Source of the DNA: an uncultured Caldilinea sp.
GTDB lineage: Bacteria; Chloroflexota; Anaerolineae; Caldilineales; Caldilineaceae
DNA length: 7,910 nt
Assembly (NCBI GenBank): GCA_937928035.1
Contig: CALFWA010000072.1
Span: forward strand, 1 to 7,910
Direction of reading: 5' to 3'
Positions within the stretch are counted from its first letter, which is position 1. Every line of letters begins with the position of its first letter. The position numbers were made by a program, and so were the translations under genes. Shown piece after piece: positions 1-6,931 of the stretch. The notes beneath the pieces were generated by a model that did no database searches, had not been told where the DNA came from, and saw only the letters and a program-made list of their open reading frames with translations.

Positions 1-1
1 C

Positions 2-763
2 TATCCGCCCATCATGCGGCGCATGTATCTCGACGACGGCGCCGAGCTGGCGGCGCTGCTGCGGGCTGTGCGCACCCTGGGTGTGACGACCTCGTTAGAC
101 CTGGCCCAGCCCGATCCAAACTCGGAGGCCGGCCGCATCGACTGGCGAAAGCTGCTTGCGCACGTCTTGCCCCACGTGGACATCATTGCTCCGAGCCTTG
201 ATGAGACGATTTACATGCTTGACCGCCCACTCTTCGACGCTATCCAACGCGGGGAAGCGCCTCACATGCCGGACGCCGAACTGTTGCGCCGCCTCGCCGA
301 AGAACTGCTCAAGATGGGAGCGGCGGTCGTTGCGCTCAAACTGGGCGATTTGGGGCTTTATCTGCGCACGACGGACGACGCCAGCCGCATTGCGGCGGCG
401 GGGGCGGCCTTCGCCTCATTGCGCGCCGGTTGGATCGGGCGGGAGCTGCTGACCCCCTGTTTCGTTGCCAACCTGGCAGGCACAACCGGCTCCGGCGACT
501 GCACGATTGCGGGGCTGCTCACCAGCCTACTCTACGGCCGCACCGCCGAGGAGGCGATCCTGGATGCCACCGCCGTGGGTGCGGCCAGCGTCGAAAGCCC
601 CGACGCCACCGGCGGCGTGCCCACCTGGGAGGCGGTGCAGGCGCGACGCGCAGCCGGTTGGCCTAAACATCCACTGCGCATCCACGCCGGCGGCTGGCGA
701 CCCGACGCCGCGCACCAGGTGTGGCGCAGCCCACTCGACGCTGAGTGGGAGGAGGACGCATGA
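2..763 (+). CDS. PfkB-family carbohydrate kinase, 3' part (5' end outside window)
   Basis: This is the C-terminal 253 residues of a PfkB/ribokinase-fold sugar kinase, which transfers the ATP gamma-phosphate to a sugar hydroxyl in the cytoplasm. The reading frame is open to the left edge (YPPI precedes the first Met at 14), and the N-terminal substrate-binding part is missing, so that Met is probably internal. The second PfkB signature is clear: GTTGSGDC around fragment residues 160-167, with GSGD in place of the usual GAGD and its Asp as the expected catalytic base. It is followed by the helix TIAGLLTSLLYG. PSLDE near residue 65 sits where family members usually have a P-N-x-x-E Mg/ATP motif. 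The stop TGA overlaps the xylB ATG as ATGA, so the two genes are probably coupled. The substrate cannot be read from this fragment; the xylulokinase neighbour makes a ketose or polyol-derived sugar plausible. Confidence 0.9.
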   Translation, partial: YPPIMRRMYLDDGAELAALLRAVRTLGVTTSLDLAQPDPNSEAGRIDWRKLLAHVLPHVDIIAPSLDETIYMLDRPLFDAIQRGEAPHMPDAELLRRLAEELLKMGAAVVALKLGDLGLYLRTTDDASRIAAAGAAFASLRAGWIGRELLTPCFVANLAGTTGSGDCTIAGLLTSLLYGRTAEEAILDATAVGAASVESPDATGGVPTWEAVQARRAAGWPKHPLRIHAGGWRPDAAHQVWRSPLDAEWEEDA

Positions 764-2256
764 GCGAAGGCCTGCTGGGCATCGACCTGGGCACTTCGGC
801 GGTGAAGGTGTTGCTGACGGCGCTCGACGGCCCCGTCGTCGCTTCGGCCTCCGCCGAATACCCGATCGAACAGCCCCAACCGGATCGCGCCGAACAGGCG
901 CCGGACATGTGGCTTCGCGCTGTAGCGGGTGCGGTGCGCGAGGTGTTGGCGCAAGCGCCGGACAGCCAGGTCATCGCCATCGGTCTCTCCGGTCAGATGC
1001 ATGGAACCGTGTTGCTTGACGCCGACCATCGGCCGCTGGCGCCGGCCGTCATCTGGCCCGATCGCCGCAGCGTAGAAGAGGTCCAAGAGATCACCGAACG
1101 GATCGGCGCTCAGCGGCTCTACGCCATCACCGGCAGCCCAATAGCCACCGGCTTTCAGGCGGCCACCGTGCGCTGGTTTCAACGACACGCGCCGGAACTT
1201 TGGCGTCAGGTGCAGAGGATCCTGCTGCCCAAAGATTATCTACGCTTCTGGCTGACCGGCGTCTTTGCGACCGACCCAAGCGACGCCGCCGGCGCCTTGC
1301 TCTTCGACGAGGTGCGCCGCGACTGGTCTGACGATCTGCTCGCTCTTTTGGAAATTCGGCGCAGCCAGCTCCCGCCTGTGCAACCTTCGGCTTCGATCTG
1401 TGGCCGTCTTCGCGAGGAGGCGGCGCAAGCGCTCGGTCTGCCTGCCGGCCTCCCTGTGGCGACTGGTGCGGCGGACACGGCGTGCAGTCTGCTCGGCGCC
1501 GGCGTCGTGCGCAGCGATCGGCTTTTGATGACGATCAGCACGGGCGGCCAGCTTGCGCAGCCTTGTGAAACTGTGCGCATTGACGCGCAGGGGCGCATCC
1601 ACACCTTCTGCAGCGCGTTGGAGCCCGGCGAAGGCCGCGCCGGTTGGTACCAGATGGCCGCCATGCTGGCCGCAGGGTTGGCGCTGCGCTGGCTGCGTGA
1701 ACAACTCTATGACGATCCGACAAGCGTTTCCTATGACCGGATGATGGCGCTGGCATCCGAGGCGCCGGCTGGCGCAGACGGCTTGCTTTTTTTGCCTTAT
1801 CTTCTCGGCGAGCGCACGCCCTACATGGACCCGACGGCGCGTGGGGTCTTTTTCGGCCTGATGTTGAGCCATCGGCGCAGCCACCTGATTCGCGCCGTCG
1901 TCGAGGGCGTCACGCTGGCGGCGTGCAACGCCTATGGCGTGCTGCGTGAAATGGGAGCCACTCCTCGCCAGATCGTGCTGGCGGGAGGCGGCGCGCGCAG
2001 CCGCTTCTGGCAGCAAGTGGTGGCGGATGTCTTCGGAGCGCCTGTGCAGGCATTGCGCACGGTGGAGCAGTCAGCCGTAGGCGCGTGCATTCTAGCCGGC
2101 GCTGCTATCGGTGCGTTCGATGCAACGGAGGCTGCGCAAGCGTGGGCGCACTACGCCGACCCGGTGCAGCCGGACGGCGAACGGCATCGCTTCTATCAAG
2201 AACGGCTGAGGGCGTTTCGGGCGCTCTATCAACGCAACGCAGGACATTTTGCGTGA
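760..2256 (+). CDS. xylB: Xylulokinase (FGGY carbohydrate kinase)
   Basis: ATP-dependent phosphorylation of D-xylulose to D-xylulose 5-phosphate in the cytoplasm, the entry step to the pentose-phosphate pathway. The protein has 498 residues, normal for XylB (about 480-510). Visible motifs in order: GIDLGTSAVK at 7-16 (phosphate-binding, Asp9), GLSGQMHG at 75-82 (the QMHG sugar-binding motif typical of xylulokinases), PAVIWPDRR at 95-103, PKDYLRFWLTG at 157-167, GAADTACSLLGAG at 236-248 (Asp239 as catalytic base), STGGQL at 260-265, EGVTLAACNAYGVL at 382-395 and LAGGGARSRFWQQVVADVFG at 407-426. I chose ATG at 760 because GGGAGGAGG lies just upstream; an in-frame GTG at 745 would lie within that ribosome binding site region. 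It overlaps the upstream kinase by 4 bases and the downstream kinase by 1 base. No oddities. The main alternative is another FGGY pentulose kinase, but the QMHG motif favours xylulose. Confidence 0.97.
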   Translation: MSEGLLGIDLGTSAVKVLLTALDGPVVASASAEYPIEQPQPDRAEQAPDMWLRAVAGAVREVLAQAPDSQVIAIGLSGQMHGTVLLDADHRPLAPAVIWPDRRSVEEVQEITERIGAQRLYAITGSPIATGFQAATVRWFQRHAPELWRQVQRILLPKDYLRFWLTGVFATDPSDAAGALLFDEVRRDWSDDLLALLEIRRSQLPPVQPSASICGRLREEAAQALGLPAGLPVATGAADTACSLLGAGVVRSDRLLMTISTGGQLAQPCETVRIDAQGRIHTFCSALEPGEGRAGWYQMAAMLAAGLALRWLREQLYDDPTSVSYDRMMALASEAPAGADGLLFLPYLLGERTPYMDPTARGVFFGLMLSHRRSHLIRAVVEGVTLAACNAYGVLREMGATPRQIVLAGGGARSRFWQQVVADVFGAPVQALRTVEQSAVGACILAGAAIGAFDATEAAQAWAHYADPVQPDGERHRFYQERLRAFRALYQRNAGHFA

Positions 2257-3194
2257 TGAACATCTATACGGTTTCCGTCAATCCGGCCATCGACCTCTTT
2301 CTGGATGTGCCAGAGATCGTCTTCGATGAGGTGCTGCGAGCGACGGCGGTGCGGCGCGTGTGGGCCGGCAAAGGCTTCAACGTCTCGCGTGCGTTGCAGC
2401 GCCTGGGCGGAGAGAGCACCGCTTTGGGCTTTGTCGGCGGCTATGCAGGCATGGCGATCCGCGCCGGCTTGGAAGCCGAAGGCATTGCAACGGATTTTGT
2501 GACCGTCGAGGAAGAGACGCGCACCAACGTCATGATCGTGGACCTCAAGGCGGGCCGGCACATCAAGGTGAATCAGACCGGCGCGCCGGTCTCTGCGGCT
2601 GCGCAGGAGGAATTGCGCACGCGCGTGCGTCGTCATCTCAAGCCCGGCGATCTCTGGGTGCTGACGGGCAGCCTGGCGCCCGGACTTTCGACGGATTTCT
2701 ACGCCGAGCTGATCGAACTGCTCCACGCCGGCGGCGCGTGGGCGGCGCTCGACACCAGCGGCGCTGCCTTGCGGGCGGGCTGTGCGGCGCGTCCGGAGCT
2801 GGTGAAGCCCAACGCAGCCGAGGCGTACGACCTCACCGGAGAGCGGGTGACGTCGATGGAGGATGCATGTCGCGCCGTAGCCGCCTTTCATGCAGCGGGC
2901 GCGCAACGCGTGGCGCTTTCGATGGGTGCGCAAGGGTTGCTGTATAGCGACGGCGAAATCCTTGTGCATGCAGCGCCGCCGCAAGTGCGCGTGCGCACGG
3001 CGGTGGGGGCAGGCGATGCGCTGCTGGGTGGGATGGTTTGGGCGCTTGCACAGGGAATGCCGGCCATCGAGGTGGCGCGTTGGGGCGCAGCGACCGGCGC
3101 GGTCTACGTTCAGGACGACAGCCTTCCCTTCGACGCTCAACCCGCCGTGCGTCGAATGATTGAGCGTCTGCAAATCAAGGTGCTGAAACCGTAG
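2256..3194 (+). CDS. 1-phosphofructokinase / tagatose-6-phosphate kinase family (PfkB) kinase
   Basis: A 312-residue cytoplasmic kinase of the FruK/LacC branch of PfkB enzymes, which phosphorylate ketohexose phosphates to bisphosphates. The N-terminus MNIYTVSVNPAIDLFLDV is the typical strand and substrate loop (NPAID). Signature 1 is AGKGFNVSRALQRLGG at 37-52, the TGSLAPG loop is at 137-143, KPNAAE at 184-189 is the Mg/ATP motif, and signature 2 is VGAGDALLGG at 250-259 with catalytic Asp254. The ATG at 2256 shares one base with the xylB stop (TGATG), which argues for re-initiation; the upstream AGGA is weak. An upstream in-frame ATG at 2085 lies inside xylB and is not credible. Fructose 1-phosphate, tagatose 1-phosphate and tagatose 6-phosphate cannot be told apart from sequence alone. 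No PTS genes are visible, so a classical fru operon is not shown. Confidence 0.93.
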   Translation: MNIYTVSVNPAIDLFLDVPEIVFDEVLRATAVRRVWAGKGFNVSRALQRLGGESTALGFVGGYAGMAIRAGLEAEGIATDFVTVEEETRTNVMIVDLKAGRHIKVNQTGAPVSAAAQEELRTRVRRHLKPGDLWVLTGSLAPGLSTDFYAELIELLHAGGAWAALDTSGAALRAGCAARPELVKPNAAEAYDLTGERVTSMEDACRAVAAFHAAGAQRVALSMGAQGLLYSDGEILVHAAPPQVRVRTAVGAGDALLGGMVWALAQGMPAIEVARWGAATGAVYVQDDSLPFDAQPAVRRMIERLQIKVLKP

Positions 3195-3424
3195 ACTGGA
3201 CAAGCAGGAATGGTTGTCCCGTTCGGAATTGCACAGCCCTCGGGATCGGCGTTGTCCAGCCTGCGTTTCATCGGTTTATCGAGCGATTTTTCAGAAAGGA
3301 GGCGCCTATCGGACGATGAAGGGGAGGGACGGGCTGCACCAGCGAAAGTGCAGCCCGTCCCTCGATATGACGACCTACAGCCGTGGTGAAGAAAGGTGCC
3401 AAGAGGTCAAAGAGGAAGCGCACT
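3195..3424. other. Intergenic region between kinase operon and rnpB promoter
   Basis: No convincing gene. It contains an 8-base inverted pair, CTGGACAA (3196-3203) and TTGTCCAG (3252-3259), a shorter GGACAA/TTGTCC pair nearer the kinase stop, and a perfect purine-rich Shine-Dalgarno-like AAAGGAGG at 3295-3302. The nearest ATG (3316) is 13 bases away, which is long. The 45-codon frame from it runs through the hairpin and ends on the rnpB -10 element, so I do not call it. The strong hairpin is listed separately. Confidence 0.6.
3324..3363 (+). terminator. Perfect 16-bp hairpin without U-tract, possible end of kinase operon
   Basis: Arms 3324-3339 and 3348-3363 are exact reverse complements (core GGGACGGGCTGCA / TGCAGCCCGTCCC), closing an 8-base loop CAGCGAAA. 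It lies 129 bases after the kinase stop and 60 bases before the rnpB promoter, the right place for an operon end. It is followed by CGATATGACG rather than a T-run, so it is not a canonical intrinsic terminator. It may act as a 3'-end stabiliser, a Rho-associated end or a processing site. The hairpin is certain; its role is inferred. Confidence 0.5.
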
Positions 3425-3453
3425 TTGACAGAATCTCGGTTTTATGGTATTAA
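3425..3453 (+). promoter_or_regulatory. Sigma70-type promoter for rnpB
   Basis: TTGACA (3425-3430) is a perfect -35. A 17-base spacer ending in TGG (extended -10) leads to TATTAA (3448-3453). The predicted start is near 3460, about 75 bases before the mature RNase P RNA, in an AT-rich stretch that stands out from the GC-rich surroundings. The leader would be removed by 5' processing. Confidence 0.75.
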
Positions 3454-3535
3454 TATTTACATACTGCGGTTATGCACAAAGCTACGCATAAAGCCGCTAA
3501 CTTTCGTTGAACAATCGACGCAACTTAACAAGTTC

Positions 3536-4021
<486 letters not shown>

Positions 4022-4027
4022 TTTTGA

Positions 4028-4219
<192 letters not shown>

Positions 4220-4283
4220 CTTTTGAATCGCCGTCACAACGGGAACGCCGCAACCGCCGGTTGAAAGAGCTGTACAATAAGGT

Positions 4284-4363
<80 letters not shown>

Positions 4364-4393
4364 AAAGGGTCGGCTCTCAGGCCGACTCTTTTC
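4364..4393 (+). terminator. Intrinsic terminator after tRNA-Gly
   Basis: Core stem GTCGGC (4369-4374) / GCCGAC (4381-4386), extended outward by G-U and A-T pairs to 4364/4391, with a small loop and TTTT at 4389-4392. It sits 4 bases after tRNA-Gly and only 17 bases before tRNA-Phe, leaving no space for a promoter in between, so termination is probably partial. Confidence 0.7.
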
Positions 4394-4409
4394 CTGAAAA
4401 GCATAGTGC

Positions 4410-4482
<73 letters not shown>

Positions 4483-4488
4483 CCTGGC

Positions 4489-4569
<81 letters not shown>

Positions 4570-4575
4570 TCAGCC

Positions 4576-4603
4576 TCGGGGCAGGAAGACCTGCCCCGAA
4601 TTT
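4576..4603 (+). terminator. Hairpin after tRNA-Gln, probable weak terminator
   Basis: Ten-base-pair stem 4576-4585 / 4590-4599 (CGGGGCAGG core) with loop AAGA, followed by ATTTAAAATT instead of a clean T-run. Its position 6 bases after tRNA-Gln fits a terminator or 3'-processing hairpin. The U-tract is poor, so transcription may continue into tRNA-His. Confidence 0.55.
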
Positions 4604-4622
4604 AAAATTGATGTTTTGTGCA

Positions 4623-4699
<77 letters not shown>

Positions 4700-4707
4700 G
4701 CAAATCG

Positions 4708-4747
4708 AAAAGAAAAAGCCTCGGCGTCGCCGAGGCTTTTTCTTTTT
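4708..4747 (+). terminator. Strong bidirectional intrinsic terminator between tRNA array and minus-strand unit
   Basis: Eighteen perfect base pairs (4708-4725 with 4729-4746), GC-rich core GCCTCGGC/GCCGAGGC, loop GTC. An A-rich left arm (AAAAGAAAAA) and a T-rich right arm (TTTTTCTTTTT) supply a U-tract on either strand. It ends the tRNA transcript on the plus strand and the small-ORF transcript (and any mgtE read-through) on the minus strand. Confidence 0.92.
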
Positions 4748-4751
4748 GTGC

Positions 4752-4887
<136 letters not shown>

Positions 4888-4915
4888 TAGATTGCCTTTC
4901 GCCTAGCTGCGCAGC

Positions 4916-4944
4916 AGTATCCCATATCGCCGATCTTTTGTCAA
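4916..4944 (-). promoter_or_regulatory. Strong sigma70-type promoter on minus strand, upstream of the small ORFs
   Basis: On the minus strand: perfect TTGACA (plus 4939-4944), a 17-base spacer ending in TGG (extended -10), then GATACT (plus 4916-4921). It begins 18 bases beyond the mgtE stop codon. A perfect 10-bp palindrome, GCTGCGCAGC (4906-4915), directly follows the -10 and spans the predicted start, where a repressor could bind. Confidence 0.7.
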
Positions 4945-4961
4945 ATGCCATTGCGAAGGCG

Positions 4962-6314
4962 TCAGCGCAGGTAGCGCAAAAAGTAACTCGCCAGGCCGAG
5001 GAACAGAAAAAAACCGCCGACATCGGTGAACGTTGTGACAAAAATGCTGGAGGCCAGCGCAGGATCGGCGCGCAGCAGCTTGAGCACCATGGGCACCGTC
5101 ACTCCGGCCAACGCAGCGACGAGCAGGTTGCCTGTCATGGCCAGGCCGATCACCAATCCCAGATAAGGGTTGCCTTTCCAAAACCAGGCGATGAGCGCCA
5201 CCAAAATGCCGAGCGCGATGCCGTTGATGATCCCCACGCGCGCCTCATGCCAGATGGCCCAGAAGGTGTCCCGTGGCTCGATCTCTTTTAAGGCCAAAGA
5301 ACGCACGATGATGGTCATAGTCTGCGTGCCAGCGTTGCCTCCCTGTCCGGCCACAACGGGCATGAAGGCCGCCAACACTGCGGCCTGCGCAATCGTGCCC
5401 TCAAAGAGGGCGACGACGCTGGAGGCCAGAAAGGCGGTGCCCAGGTTGACGATGAGCCAGGGCAGTCGATTGCGCACCGATTCCGGGATCGGGCTGTAGA
5501 TCTCCGAGTCGGGGCTCATCTGCGCCAGCTTGTACATGTCTTCGGTGGCCTCTTCTTCGATCACGTCGACCACGTCATCGATGGTGACGACTCCGATCAG
5601 GCGCTGCTCGTTGTCCACAACCGGCAACGCGACGAGATCGTAACGTTGCAGAATTTGGGCGACTTCCTCCTGGTCGGCGTCGGCGTGGACCCAGATTACC
5701 TTGCGATTCATGATCTCTTCGATGGTCTGCTCCGGCTCGGCAAGAATGAGCGCCTTTAAGCTCACCAGACCGATCAGGCGGCCATAACGGTCGAGGACAT
5801 ACAGGTAATAGAAATCTTCTTCCTGGGCGTAATGCTGCTTGATGAAGCAGAGCGCCTCCGCCACCGTCCAGAAACGGCGTAAGGAGGGCGGCGGCGCCGT
5901 CATGATGCCGCCCGCCGTGTCCGGCGCATAGTTCATCAATGAGGCGACATCCGCCGGTTCTTCCATCTGTTCCAGCACTTCGGCGGCCTGCTCCGGCTCC
6001 AACTCTCCCAACAGGTCGGCGGCCATGTCAGGCTCCATCTCATCGAGCACCTCGGCCAGCTCCTCGACGTCGAGATGCTGGGCCACGTCGGCCATGTCCT
6101 CCTCGTCAAGTTGCTCAAAAACTTCGGCCAGTTCTGTTGCATGAAGATGCTCGATGATGGCTGCCTGCTGTTCTGGCTCTAATTCAGATAACAACTCGGC
6201 GCTGTCGGCCGGATGGAGGGCGCGCAGATACGCCACTGCGCTTTCCAGGTCGTTATGTTCCAGATAGCCGTTGAGCCGCTCCAGTGCGTCGCTCAGTTCA
6301 ATTGGCTCGACCAT
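4962..6314 (-). CDS. mgtE: Magnesium transporter MgtE
   Basis: A Mg2+-gated Mg2+ channel/transporter of the inner membrane. The 450-residue length is normal for MgtE. Residues 1-130 form the acidic, repetitive MgtE N-domain (ELLSELEPEQQ, ELAEVFEQLDEEDMADV, ELAEVLDEMEPDMAADLL). Two CBS domains follow at about 138-195 and 202-255; they and the N-domain sense cytosolic Mg2+. Five membrane segments lie at about 285-305, 310-335, 360-380, 383-410 and 422-447. The pore-family motifs MPVVAGQGGNAGTQT (318-332), MTGNLLVA (393-400) and TTFTDVGGFF (427-436, with the conserved Asp431) are present. ATG at 6314 is preceded by GAGGGGGTGAG at good spacing. An intrinsic terminator lies 87 bases upstream of the start, so expression may be controlled in the leader. 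I could not recognise the M-box Mg2+ riboswitch consensus there. Confidence 0.97.
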   Translation of the reverse strand: MVEPIELSDALERLNGYLEHNDLESAVAYLRALHPADSAELLSELEPEQQAAIIEHLHATELAEVFEQLDEEDMADVAQHLDVEELAEVLDEMEPDMAADLLGELEPEQAAEVLEQMEEPADVASLMNYAPDTAGGIMTAPPPSLRRFWTVAEALCFIKQHYAQEEDFYYLYVLDRYGRLIGLVSLKALILAEPEQTIEEIMNRKVIWVHADADQEEVAQILQRYDLVALPVVDNEQRLIGVVTIDDVVDVIEEEATEDMYKLAQMSPDSEIYSPIPESVRNRLPWLIVNLGTAFLASSVVALFEGTIAQAAVLAAFMPVVAGQGGNAGTQTMTIIVRSLALKEIEPRDTFWAIWHEARVGIINGIALGILVALIAWFWKGNPYLGLVIGLAMTGNLLVAALAGVTVPMVLKLLRADPALASSIFVTTFTDVGGFFLFLGLASYFLRYLR

Positions 6315-6400
6315 ATGAACTCACCCCCTCGAAAAATTCCATTGCTGTAAGTTGTCGTGATGTGCAGAGGTGGACGACCGGAGAAACCGGCTTATCAGGA

Positions 6401-6440
6401 AAAGAAAAAACCGCCTGACACAAACGATTGTGCAGGCGGT
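6401..6440 (-). terminator. Intrinsic terminator upstream of mgtE (minus strand)
   Basis: The minus-strand stem ACCGCCTG/CAGGCGGT (plus 6433-6440 / 6410-6417) continues, past a single bulged T, into CACAA/TTGTG with a TCGT loop, and is followed by TTTTTTC and more T. It lies 87 bases before the mgtE ATG and about 490 bases after the aldo/keto reductase stop. It may end a separate small transcript or act as an attenuator for mgtE. Confidence 0.85.
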
Positions 6441-6466
6441 TCGGCGGCAGCAGAGCAGGTGAATCG

Positions 6467-6486
6467 CGGCGGGCGTTCTCCCGCCG
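6467..6486 (-). repeat. GC-rich 7-bp hairpin before the mgtE-upstream terminator
   Basis: CGGCGGG (6467-6473) pairs with CCCGCCG (6480-6486) around a 6-base loop. It sits between the end of the weak 87-codon frame and the terminator at 6401-6440, so the minus transcript would carry two adjacent hairpins. GC-rich hairpins of this size are not rare at this base composition. Confidence 0.4.
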
Positions 6487-6493
6487 ACTTGTT

Positions 6494-6757
6494 TTAGAGA
6501 GGGAGACGCCGCCGTCGTTCGTTTCGGCTACTTGAGCTGCCGGGGCCGCCAGTTTTCCGGGCATCCACCGGTCGCGCGAAACGACGGTTTATGGCAGTTA
6601 TAAAGCGGCGAAACGCGCCGCCATTGTTTGGTTCGACAGTTCGGGCGCCCATCAGAAGTCGATGCAGCCAATGTAGGCTAGGATCTGCGTTGGGCGCACT
6701 ACTGTCCGGATCGATTTGCACTTGCAATGATCCTGAAGAAGGTTGTTCGCAGTTCAT
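6494..6757 (-). CDS. Weakly supported hypothetical ORF, 87 residues
   Basis: Unrecognised. The frame lies between a good promoter (6874-6902) and an intrinsic terminator (6401-6440) on the same strand, which is what a small monocistronic gene would look like. The protein starts MNCEQPSSGSLQVQ and ends in a basic tail (RNERRRRLPL); it has no membrane segment. Against it: only about half of the third codon positions are G/C, clearly below the neighbouring genes, rare codons (ATA, CTA) occur, and the ribosome binding site (GAGAAAAAG) is weak. A longer in-frame start at 6892 lies inside the promoter and is not usable from it. The stretch may equally be an untranslated RNA or mgtE leader. Confidence 0.2.
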   Translation of the reverse strand: MNCEQPSSGSLQVQIDPDSSAPNADPSLHWLHRLLMGARTVEPNNGGAFRRFITAINRRFARPVDARKTGGPGSSSSRNERRRRLPL

Positions 6758-6873
6758 CTTTTTCTCAAAAAAACCGGAGCATCTCCACGCTTGAACAGGT
6801 TCACCGCTCGAGCAAAACCGATTGAGCCCAACAGGCGTTTTTGGGATGGCACCGGGTCGTTCAAACGAGGTGA

Positions 6874-6902
6874 AGCATAACACCCCATGCATCCTCTGTC
6901 AA
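6874..6902 (-). promoter_or_regulatory. Strong sigma70-type promoter on minus strand, upstream of the mgtE leader region
   Basis: On the minus strand: perfect TTGACA (plus 6897-6902), 17-base spacer ending in TGT (extended -10), then TATGCT (plus 6874-6879). It begins 30 bases past the aldo/keto reductase stop. The predicted start near 6867 gives about 430-460 nt to the terminator at 6401-6440, or a leader of about 550 nt to mgtE. No better promoter is apparent closer to mgtE. Confidence 0.7.
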
Positions 6903-6931
6903 AATAGGGCGCCGGTCAGCCGATTGCGTCC

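Noticed and set aside
2085..2255. Upstream in-frame start for the 1-phosphofructokinase-type kinase
   Set aside because: The extension lies wholly within xylB and is Arg/Cys-rich shadow sequence; the family N-terminus begins exactly at 2256.
3214..3453. Plus-strand ORF of 79 residues (or 45 from the ATG at 3316)
   Set aside because: It runs through a perfect hairpin and ends on the rnpB -10 element. The Shine-Dalgarno spacing to 3316 is too long, and the protein resembles nothing.
6591..6794. Plus-strand ORF of 67 residues
   Set aside because: No ribosome binding site or promoter, poor codon bias, and it lies opposite the minus-strand promoter-terminator unit.
6315..6870. M-box (ykoK) Mg2+ riboswitch upstream of mgtE
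   Set aside because: The expected conserved segments such as TTAGGTGAGGC and the AGACGCCAA-type core are not found on the minus strand.
6401..6870. tmRNA or 6S RNA in the gap between the reductase and mgtE
   Set aside because: No tRNA-Ala-like ends, TTCGA-type T-loop or tag ORF for tmRNA, and no end-to-end complementarity as in 6S RNA.
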